From contig CAZBSH010000085.1 of NCBI GenBank assembly GCA_964494645.1, positions 1 to 6,097 on the forward strand: a DNA stretch of 6,097 bases. The letters run 5' to 3'. The stretch is from Christensenella sp964494645 (GTDB lineage: Bacteria > Bacillota > Clostridia > Christensenellales > Christensenellaceae). A program made the translations under genes and the position numbers. This document shows positions 1 through 4,973 of the stretch, one piece after another. The notes under the pieces were generated by a model. It saw only the letters and a list, made by a program, of their open reading frames with translations, did not search any database and was not told the DNA's origin. Within the stretch, counting starts at the first letter, position 1; each line of letters begins with the position of its first letter.

Positions 1-221
1 ACCAACCGAAATATCCCGTTGATCCTGCCCGATAGCTGCAAAAGCTTTTCATATCCAAACCGCTTGACCGGTCGTCCGCTTTGCTCAGATATCATGTTCA
101 CGCAATCAGGGGAACGCGAAGGGTCTACCGCGCCCAGCTCCGAATTAAAATCCACGCCGCGAAACTTCGTAAATTCTATTTTTCTGACCGACTGTGTCGC
201 CGGAAGATTTGCATTCCCCAT
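1..221 (-). CDS. Partial phage head-completion or tail protein (N-terminus only)
   Basis: This is the first 73 codons of a gene that runs off the left edge. It starts at an ATG (219-221) preceded by a good AGGTGAG ribosome site whose bases also form the stop codon of the upstream gene. The visible protein begins MGNANLPATQ and contains a pattern at about residues 17-73 of the type FRGVDF, then DPSRSPDCVNM, then a GRPVKRFGYE segment and GRINGIF. From memory, proteins that open with a 'G-V-D ... RSPDxxNM ... G-x-P-x-R-x-G-Y' pattern occur directly after the head-tail connector in many Bacillota phages and are thought to form a beta-propeller-like vertex or tail component. By position it corresponds to P22 gp10 (packaged-DNA stabilisation). 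The position and tight coupling are seen directly; the function is inferred. No catalytic motif is visible. It could equally be a tail or virion protein of another kind. Confidence 0.7.
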   Translation of the reverse strand, partial: MGNANLPATQSVRKIEFTKFRGVDFNSELGAVDPSRSPDCVNMISEQSGRPVKRFGYEKLLQLSGRINGIFRL

Positions 222-224
222 TTT

Positions 225-231
225 CTCACCT
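225..231 (-). promoter_or_regulatory. Ribosome binding site overlapping a stop codon
   Basis: On the minus strand the sequence AGGTGAG lies 3 bases before the ATG at 221 and includes the TGA stop (226-228) of the 126-residue connector gene. A terminating ribosome would sit on the next gene's ribosome site, so the two genes are probably translationally coupled. This supports the ATG at 221 as the true start. Confidence 0.7.
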
Positions 232-606
232 ATAACAATTTTCTACGTCCGCATACGCTGCCTTTGCGTATGAAATCTTGCCTTGCCCATACAAGGCGTT
301 ACACGCGTTTGCCTTATCATATTCGTCATCCTGAAAAAGCAGCCAGTATGCAAGACCGTATACCATAATATTCACGACCGTCTGATACTCATATCCGATC
401 ACGTCCGTTTCCTTTTCAATGGTCGGAATCTCCAAGAGCGGCGTTTTTCCCGCACTCTGCCGTATGGTATTATTCACGTCGAAGCATTCCGCCAAAAGCT
501 GATTGACAATGTCTGTCACAAACGGCGTATACCCGCTCTTGTACTTGCTTTCCTCGCCCATCAGCGACATAGATTTTTTTAACAGATCGTTCCCTGTGTA
601 TTCCAT
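226..606 (-). CDS. Head-tail connector (adaptor) candidate, 126 aa
   Basis: A small, mostly alpha-helical protein of 126 residues. It starts at ATG 604-606 with a strong AAAGGAGGG ribosome site six bases upstream (613-620). The N-terminal half (about residues 5-45: NDLLKKSMSLMG, then TDIVNQLLAECFDVNN) and the C-terminal half (about 75-120: VVNIMVYGLAYWLLFQDD, then ALYGQGKISYAKA) are predicted helical. They are joined by a proline-containing segment, PLLEIPTIEKE, at 56-66. The 'YGLA.LL.....D......LY' arrangement resembles small adaptor proteins that dock under the portal in tailed phages (gp6/gp15-like, or P22 gp4-like by position). Its place directly after the capsid gene and before the next closure protein fits that role: extending the portal ring and giving the tail a binding surface. 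No lysozyme-like active site of the kind reported for P22 gp4 can be recognised. Family membership is inferred from size, fold pattern and position rather than a diagnostic motif. Confidence 0.72.
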   Translation of the reverse strand: MEYTGNDLLKKSMSLMGEESKYKSGYTPFVTDIVNQLLAECFDVNNTIRQSAGKTPLLEIPTIEKETDVIGYEYQTVVNIMVYGLAYWLLFQDDEYDKANACNALYGQGKISYAKAAYADVENCYR

Positions 607-627
607 GCTTGCCCTCCTTTTTTATTT

Positions 628-672
628 CCCTTTCCCATCGGATGCTTTTTGGAAGTATCCGATGGGAAAGGG
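628..672 (-). terminator. Perfect 16-bp stem-loop after the capsid gene
   Basis: Bases 628-643 and 657-672 are exact inverted complements (16 bp), with a 13-base loop at 644-656. In the minus-strand transcript this hairpin lies about 20 bases after the capsid stop codon and just before the connector gene's ribosome site. The bases after it are A-rich (AAAUAAAAAAGG), not a U run, so it is not a textbook intrinsic terminator in this direction. More likely roles are a 3' stabiliser or processing site for capsid mRNA, or partial attenuation of downstream genes. The inverted repeat is directly visible; the role is inferred. Confidence 0.65.
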
Positions 673-686
673 CGGGAAACCCGCCC
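670..686 (-). terminator. Short G+C-rich hairpin directly after the capsid stop
   Basis: GGGCGGG (670-676) and CCCGCCC (680-686) form a perfect 7-bp stem with a 3-base loop. In the minus-strand transcript it comes five bases after the capsid TAA and is followed by UUU and then more of the next stem. It shares bases 670-672 with the 16-bp stem, so both cannot be fully paired at once. It is probably a weak terminator or part of a composite 3' structure protecting capsid mRNA. Confidence 0.5.
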
Positions 687-691
687 TGTTA

Positions 692-1744
692 TTACGCGTT
701 GACCGCTTCTGCAACGGCGCTCATATAGCTTCCATCTTTTGTCGCTACCGCGCGCATGACCTGTCCCGCCGCAAGCGTCACCGCCGAAGCGTATACCTGC
801 GCATTTTTGGAGTATCGCGGATCGCTGCCGTCAAGCGTATACTTAAATGTCACGCCGGATACCGCCGTGATTGCCGCGCTGCCCGATGTTACTGTGATTT
901 TAGGCACTGCAAGTACGCTTGCCGAAGCGACCGCCGCATACACACCGCCCGCTTTCGCCTCCAGCACAAACGCGTCGAAATAGTTTCTGCCCTCCAGCAC
1001 ATTGCCGTCAATGCCTGCCACTTCGCTTAATACGCGCATCGTCTTGATCTTGTTGGGGTTGAGAACCGCCCCCTTGAACGTGATCAGGAAATACAGGTCG
1101 GACGGCATATACGCATCCGGTACTTTAATGACCTTCATATCCGCGATCATGCCGACATAACCTTTGGAAAGCGCTTTTTCCGCGAGGTTGTCCACCGCAA
1201 GAAACTCCTTTGACAAACGCAGCATGTTGTAATATGTTGTCGGAATATACATGATCCTGTCCTGATCAGGCACAAGCGCGTTATCCAGTGCCTTTGCGCC
1301 GTCGAAAATCTTCTCGACAATCGTATCGCGCGTGGGTGCGGCGTTCAGTCCCTCAATCGTACCCGCCTGCTGCGCCCAGCGCTTCAATGCGTATCTGTCC
1401 ATAAACGGCACAACCCTTTCCTTGATCTGCATATTGAGCATTTTCGCCGCTGTTTTGGTGTTCATCTGATCGACGTTGTTACCGCGGTCAATGGTAATGG
1501 AAAATCCTTTGTCCTGCGAAAGTTCGATCTCCTGTACCGTATCCTGCATCTCAACAGGCGTACCGAAGCGGTTTTCACCCGTCCTCTTGTAGTCGTTTAA
1601 GTCAACCGTCTGCGGCGTGTAGATCGATACCGATTTCACACCCGCGAAGTCATACTCCGTGGAGGCATTGCCTGCCACATAGCTTTCCTTTGTAAACTTT
1701 TCGGCAATCTTGCCGTCGTACTTTGATGCTAAATTGATAGCCAT
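692..1744 (-). CDS. Major capsid protein with C-terminal Ig/Fn3-like domain
   Basis: A 350-residue major coat protein that forms the icosahedral shell. It starts at ATG 1742-1744 with AAAGGAGC (1754-1761) nine bases upstream. The N-terminus MAINLASKYDGKIAEKF, followed by a YDFAGVKSVSIYT segment and then NDYKR, RFGTPVEMQDTVQE and FSITIDRGNN (about residues 50-90), matches the pattern I know from capsid proteins of Clostridia phages, presumed to adopt the HK97 fold. Residues 100-265 look like the remaining capsid core, ending near NYFDAFVLEAKAGGVYAA. From about 277 to 350 a separate beta-rich module follows, containing YTLDGSDPRYS (302-312) and AGQVMRAVATKDG (326-338). This is the signature of Fn3-like/chitobiase C-terminal (CHB_HEX_C type) domains and is probably displayed on the capsid surface. 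The domain is an addition; a bare coat of about 275 residues would be complete without it. Hairpins on both sides of the gene suggest separate mRNA control. Confidence 0.93.
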   Translation of the reverse strand: MAINLASKYDGKIAEKFTKESYVAGNASTEYDFAGVKSVSIYTPQTVDLNDYKRTGENRFGTPVEMQDTVQEIELSQDKGFSITIDRGNNVDQMNTKTAAKMLNMQIKERVVPFMDRYALKRWAQQAGTIEGLNAAPTRDTIVEKIFDGAKALDNALVPDQDRIMYIPTTYYNMLRLSKEFLAVDNLAEKALSKGYVGMIADMKVIKVPDAYMPSDLYFLITFKGAVLNPNKIKTMRVLSEVAGIDGNVLEGRNYFDAFVLEAKAGGVYAAVASASVLAVPKITVTSGSAAITAVSGVTFKYTLDGSDPRYSKNAQVYASAVTLAAGQVMRAVATKDGSYMSAVAEAVNA

Positions 1745-1782
1745 AATGTTTTAGCTCCTTTCAGTTGCTTGTTCATAGTGTT

Positions 1783-1810
1783 GTTCTGTTTCCCCTTTGG
1801 GGAAAAGAAC
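1783..1810 (-). promoter_or_regulatory. Stem-loop in the leader between scaffold and capsid genes
   Basis: Bases 1783-1787 pair with 1806-1810 and 1789-1795 pair with 1799-1805, giving a 12-bp stem with one bulged base (1788) and a 3-base loop (1796-1798). It lies 39 bases upstream of the capsid start codon and about 63 bases past the scaffold stop. No U run follows it in the minus-strand transcript, so it is a poor terminator candidate. It could protect the 5' end of a processed capsid mRNA or mark an RNase cleavage site. The structure is seen; the role is inferred. Confidence 0.55.
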
Positions 1811-1873
1811 CGCCGGGCTATTACGATTCGTCCGTCGCTGCTGCGCCGGCTCATCGGATATCCCATGTGTCCT

Positions 1874-2740
1874 TTACTTCATAAGTTCTGCTAAAAACGG
1901 GTCTTCTTTTTCCAAACCGCGCCCTTTTACGCCGCCCGGCGTGTTGACCCTGTTCTTTTGTTCTTGTTTTAGACGTGTAAGCTCTTTTTCGCGTTGCTTA
2001 AGCAAATAGTGCTGATACGCTTCGACCGGACTTGCGCCTGTTTGTTCGATATATCGGAACACCTCTTCAGGCGGCATCCCTACGTCCGGGAATTTTTCTT
2101 CAAACTCCCTAATCTGCGATCGGAACGCTTCTTCACGCATATCTCGCGTTGCATTTGTGTTCTTGCGTGCTTCAAGCAGTTTCCTTTCCGCTTCCTTTGC
2201 CGCAAGTTCGCGCTCCAAGCTCGCCGTATGCTGCGCAACCTCGGGCGGTACGCCCTGCTCCATCAACTGCGCGACGCGTGCCTGTGTTTTCGTGCCGACA
2301 AGCATTTCTTCCGCATGAAGCAAAAAATCCTCCACGTCCATGCCCGCAGAGATCGCTAGGCTTTCCAACAGCTCGCGCTCCTGAGGCGGCGTGTTGATAC
2401 GCGCCTGTAGCTCTCCGATCCGTCCAATGAGAGCGCTCACATCATCTGCGGTAAATGCCTTTCCGTCTACCAAAACGCTTTGCATTTCCGCCTTTTCTTG
2501 TGTGTGCGGCGACTCATCCACATGTTCCTGCCCCCCAGGGGGCTTTCTCTGTGCGCTTTGCGCCCATTCACCTTGCCCTTCTTCGCTCTCCGTTGCGCTC
2601 GTCGCGTCTTGTTCATCGAACGCTTTTTCAAATTCCGCGTCCTGCCAATCTTGCCCCCCAGGGGACTCTCTCTGTGCGCTTTGCGCCCATTCACCTTGTG
2701 CCGCAGACGTTGCCTCCGTCTGCATCGTGTTTTCTTCCAT
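1874..2740 (-). CDS. Scaffolding protein (capsid assembly), 288 aa
   Basis: A highly charged, Q/E-rich protein with no sign of a globular enzyme core. It starts at ATG 2738-2740 with GGAGGA (2750-2755) nine bases upstream. Residues 1-85 are acidic, probably disordered, and hold two copies of a 15-residue segment, GEWAQSAQR followed by ES or KP and PGGQ (16-30 and 57-71). Residues 86-115 hold a compact segment (MQSVLVDGKAFTADDVSALI). Residues 118-192 are helical and probably coiled coil (LERELAAKEAERKLLEARK at 175-193). The C-terminal part (242-288: YQHYLLKQREKELTRLKQEQ, then a basic tail ending DPFLAELMK) is lysine/arginine-rich, as in scaffolds whose C-terminus binds coat protein. Position between portal and major capsid strongly supports a scaffold that co-assembles with coat protein and leaves before DNA entry. 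No serine-protease motif is seen, so it is probably not a protease-scaffold fusion. Confidence 0.85.
   Translation of the reverse strand: MEENTMQTEATSAAQGEWAQSAQRESPGGQDWQDAEFEKAFDEQDATSATESEEGQGEWAQSAQRKPPGGQEHVDESPHTQEKAEMQSVLVDGKAFTADDVSALIGRIGELQARINTPPQERELLESLAISAGMDVEDFLLHAEEMLVGTKTQARVAQLMEQGVPPEVAQHTASLERELAAKEAERKLLEARKNTNATRDMREEAFRSQIREFEEKFPDVGMPPEEVFRYIEQTGASPVEAYQHYLLKQREKELTRLKQEQKNRVNTPGGVKGRGLEKEDPFLAELMK
2529..2575. repeat. 47-bp near-exact repeat, copy A, inside scaffold gene
   Basis: This segment matches 2652-2698 at 45 of 47 bases. In the scaffold reading frame it encodes the segment around residues 57-71 (GEWAQSAQRKPPGGQ). It contains a G+C-rich core (CCCCCCAGGGGG on the plus strand) and the small palindrome GCGCTTTGCGC. 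The sequences next to the two copies do not match well at the DNA level. Confidence 0.9.
2652..2698. repeat. 47-bp near-exact repeat, copy B, inside scaffold gene
   Basis: Second copy, offset from copy A by 123 bases (exactly 41 codons), so both are read in the same frame. It encodes residues around 16-30 (GEWAQSAQRESPGGQ). The two differences from copy A are at 2665 (A, versus G in A) and 2668 (C, versus T in A). The first helps change Pro to Ser and the other is in an adjacent codon, giving ES versus KP in the protein. Confidence 0.9.
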
Positions 2741-2743
2741 TTC

Positions 2744-2968
2744 TTAAACTCCTCCGTTACCTTCCTCTATGTTCTTTGTCGTCTCGACCTGTTCTTTGAT
2801 CGAAACGTCGAACGCTTTCCTAAAGTCCACGCATTGCGGATTCTCGCATACAAGCGTGATCACCGTATATAGCTCGGTGTTCTTATCCGGCGTATCATCA
2901 TTTATGACGATATTACGATTGTTTTTTACATGCAGTTCGCAACCGCAGCTCTTACATTTATCTCGCAC
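2744..2968 (-). CDS. Small zinc-ribbon-like protein between portal and scaffold
   Basis: A 74-residue protein with a four-cysteine zinc-binding pattern: C5-K-S-C8 (with another cysteine at 10) near the N-terminus and C41-ENPQ-C46 after a beta-rich stretch (ELYTVITLVC, 32-41). This is typical of zinc-ribbon or treble-clef knuckles. The C-terminal 25 residues are acidic and probably helical or flexible. The start is GTG at 2966-2968, supported by a strong GGGAGGTGA ribosome site ten bases upstream. An ATG overlapping that site (2973-2975) is in another frame and stops after five codons. The stop is three bases from the scaffold start, and the scaffold ribosome site lies within its last codons, which suggests coupled translation. 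The gene sits 30 bases after the portal stop. The function is unknown; it might be a minor head component, an assembly cofactor or a nucleic-acid-binding protein. The cysteines are directly visible; metal binding is inferred. Confidence 0.8.
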   Translation of the reverse strand: MRDKCKSCGCELHVKNNRNIVINDDTPDKNTELYTVITLVCENPQCVDFRKAFDVSIKEQVETTKNIEEGNGGV

Positions 2969-2975
2969 TTTCCAT

Positions 2976-2985
2976 CACCTCCCTC
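2976..2985 (-). promoter_or_regulatory. Ribosome binding site supporting a GTG start
   Basis: The minus-strand sequence GAGGGAGGTG contains a near-consensus GGAGG core ten bases before the GTG at 2968. It selects GTG as the start of the zinc-ribbon-like gene, since the only nearby ATG (2973-2975) opens a five-codon frame in a different phase. Confidence 0.7.
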
Positions 2986-2998
2986 GTCGTCGTTCCGA

Positions 2999-4780
2999 TT
3001 ATGCGGGGACCCCGTTTTCCATAAATTCCAAGATCCTCGCTTTATCTTCGTCCGTAAGTTCCATCTCGTCTAATATACCGATCGCTTCGTCATCGCTCAT
3101 TCCCGCAAGCTCCTCGGCAATTCGTGCAATCTCTTCGTCAGATAACATATCTTCTGCCTGCGCTTCGGTCACAGGATCACCCATCGCCTCAATAGGAACG
3201 CCGCCTATCATTTCCCCCGCCAAAACATCGCCCGTCATTGCCGCCATCTCCGGCGGCAATCCTCCCTGCGCCATCTGCATCAAGCTTTGCTGCTCCTTTA
3301 CTTTCTGAATGATCTTGTTTTTATTCTTGATATATCCATCCGGGATCGCCTCCAAATAAGTAAGCGCATCAGGGATGATCTTATTTGCCATCAGGCTGTC
3401 TAATGTCTGTACCTGCATCAGCTCCGACCAGTACGATCCTGCCCCAATATCTATGTTCAGGTTGTACGCGTATTGATCGAGCAACGAAAAATCAAACTCG
3501 CCTTGTTTCGTCTCTTTGTTTTCATCCGTCAATGTAACCTGCCTCGTCCCATAATTCACGCGCATGATCTCGATAAAAATACGCACACAACTTTCCACAA
3601 AGTTATAAAAATCCATACGCTGGATATCCAATGGCAATCCCGCTGCCTTTTGCACCGCAATGATCGCCGATGTATTATCCGGTCTTACGTTGCCAAGCGC
3701 CGCGTCCGAAGCGCCCATCATCTCCCTTGTCTGTTGTACTGTCATCCCCGCCATATTCATCACATCCGCGCTCATATCCGCAGCTCTGAAATTCGCAAAG
3801 ACCGCGTCGTTCGGGTTGCCCGCCACAGCTACCGCCGCACCCACCTTGTTACTCCACGACGGAATCTTCGTACGATCATACATCACCTTTGGAAAGGCAT
3901 TGTTTTGCACCTGCATCATCGCCATCGCATAGATTTTATTAACAAATATCTGGTTCGCGATTTTTCCCGTGATGGGAGATACGCCGTGGTAAGAGTTTTT
4001 GACGCTCTCCCAGTTCATCCATGCAATCGGGTATAGCTTGTATCCCGTGTCCGCCTCTTTTTTGACGGTCGCTTCTCGCGTACACTTCAAAATACGTACC
4101 GTTCCGTTTTCCTTCCACATCTTGAGCACGACCGTCGTGTAATCATTGTCCTTGTCAGCGTTCATGTAATAGCTGTCGCTATCCGGCGTGATGTCTGAAG
4201 GGTTCAGCCCGTTTGCAGCCGCTTCGTCTTTCACTTCCTCCGTCAGCCTGCGGTAAGCGATCAATAAAAACGGCTGGCTCTGCACCTCCGCGTCCGACGG
4301 ATTCCCAAACAGTATGTTTGTATTGTCCACAAGGTCGATCTTGATCTCGCCCTTATAGTCAAAACCCGTTTCCGCGTCAGGATCGAACCACACATAAAAA
4401 CATCCGTCTCCGTCCACCGCGCAGTTACGGATCATCTTGCGGTTTTTAAACGTCATGTTCGTACGTTCGATGATGTTGTCGATCTCCTGCGAAAGCACCT
4501 TCGGCATGGTATCTATAATGTCGATGTCACCGCATCCCGCAAGCTCGATATTCGCCGCGATGTCGTCGCTGATCAGCATTGCGATGTAGTACGAAACAAC
4601 CGGCTTTAAAAAGTTAAATACCGGCTTATCAAGGTCGGGCGCGTTCACGCCCTCCCATTGCTTATCGTTAAAAAAGTTGTTGTTACGCTCCACATCTTCA
4701 TACAGATTGATCCCCGTGTTATAAGAAATGCCGCGTTGATATTCTTCCCATATTTTTGTCGGCTCTTTATTGATCTTCAT
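2999..4780 (-). CDS. Portal protein, 593 aa
   Basis: The portal forms the dodecameric ring at one capsid vertex through which DNA enters and leaves; it nucleates head assembly and docks the terminase. It starts at ATG 4778-4780 with AAAGG (4790-4794) nine bases upstream. The N-terminus (about 10-70: IWEEYQRGISYNTGINLYED, then FFNDKQWEG, then DKPVFNFLKPVVSYYIAML) has the typical portal opening 'NNNFFNDKQW ... NFLKPVV'. The centre contains WESVKNSYHGVSPITG (257-272) and then MGASDAALGNVRPDNTSAII (355-374) with VQKAAGLPLDIQRMDFYNFV (376-395), a stretch I recognise from Clostridia phage portals. The C-terminal 60 residues form an acidic helical tail (DEEIARIAEELAGMSDDEAI) that may line or plug the channel. 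Length is within the usual 450-750 range. It overlaps the preceding membrane-protein gene by 14 bases. A P22-like portal family is plausible from gene order, but the exact family cannot be settled by eye. Confidence 0.93.
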   Translation of the reverse strand: MKINKEPTKIWEEYQRGISYNTGINLYEDVERNNNFFNDKQWEGVNAPDLDKPVFNFLKPVVSYYIAMLISDDIAANIELAGCGDIDIIDTMPKVLSQEIDNIIERTNMTFKNRKMIRNCAVDGDGCFYVWFDPDAETGFDYKGEIKIDLVDNTNILFGNPSDAEVQSQPFLLIAYRRLTEEVKDEAAANGLNPSDITPDSDSYYMNADKDNDYTTVVLKMWKENGTVRILKCTREATVKKEADTGYKLYPIAWMNWESVKNSYHGVSPITGKIANQIFVNKIYAMAMMQVQNNAFPKVMYDRTKIPSWSNKVGAAVAVAGNPNDAVFANFRAADMSADVMNMAGMTVQQTREMMGASDAALGNVRPDNTSAIIAVQKAAGLPLDIQRMDFYNFVESCVRIFIEIMRVNYGTRQVTLTDENKETKQGEFDFSLLDQYAYNLNIDIGAGSYWSELMQVQTLDSLMANKIIPDALTYLEAIPDGYIKNKNKIIQKVKEQQSLMQMAQGGLPPEMAAMTGDVLAGEMIGGVPIEAMGDPVTEAQAEDMLSDEEIARIAEELAGMSDDEAIGILDEMELTDEDKARILEFMENGVPA

Positions 4781-4955
4781 CGTTTTGCGCCTTTCCCGTA
4801 TAACTCAAAAGATTATTTAATTGCTTTGCTTTTTTCTCCGGCTTTTCTTCTGCCGCCGTAATCTCCGCCGCTTCTTCTTTTTGCTTTCGCTCAAACGGCT
4901 TCCTAATATATGCCCCGGCAATAAATGCCAATATCATCCCGATTATGATTTCCAT
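4767..4955 (-). CDS. Small single-pass membrane protein between terminase and portal
   Basis: A 62-residue protein with one hydrophobic helix at residues 2-17 (EIIIGMILAFIAGAYI), then a basic stretch (RKPFERKQK) and a long charged E/K/A-rich tail ending in QLNNLLSYTGKAQNDEDQ. The positive-inside rule predicts the C-terminal tail in the cytoplasm. It starts at ATG 4953-4955; GGGAG 11 bases upstream or GAGGAG two bases upstream could serve as ribosome site. It begins 18 bases after the terminase stop and overlaps the portal start by 14 bases, so it is a genuine, tightly packed cistron. A single helix and short length are compatible with a pinholin- or spanin-like protein, but lysis genes are not expected here. 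A membrane tether for procapsid assembly, or a minor portal-associated factor, is equally possible. I do not recognise a defined family; the function is unknown. Confidence 0.72.
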   Translation of the reverse strand: MEIIIGMILAFIAGAYIRKPFERKQKEEAAEITAAEEKPEKKAKQLNNLLSYTGKAQNDEDQ

Positions 4956-4973
4956 GTCTCCTCACTCTCCCTT

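Noticed and set aside
503..1030. Plus-strand open frame of 175 codons opposite the connector and capsid genes
   Set aside because: It is antisense to well-supported genes, has a composition rich in Arg, Cys and His typical of shadow frames, and crosses the intergenic hairpins.
2467..2694. 75-codon minus-strand frame within the scaffold gene, very basic, with two RKAHRESPLGG segments
   Set aside because: It is the 47-bp repeat read in another phase of the scaffold gene. It begins at a GTG with no good ribosome site and has no independent support.
1874..2740. Protease-scaffold fusion
   Set aside because: No recognisable serine-protease signature or globular catalytic domain is present; the protein is charged and helical throughout.
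3473..4036. Plus-strand open frame of 187 codons opposite the portal gene
   Set aside because: Its composition is rich in His and Arg without any domain pattern, it has no clear ribosome site, and it is fully antisense to the portal gene.
4767..4955. Holin or pinholin assignment for the one-helix membrane protein
   Set aside because: It is compatible in size, but there is no neighbouring endolysin and its place between terminase and portal does not fit a lysis cassette.
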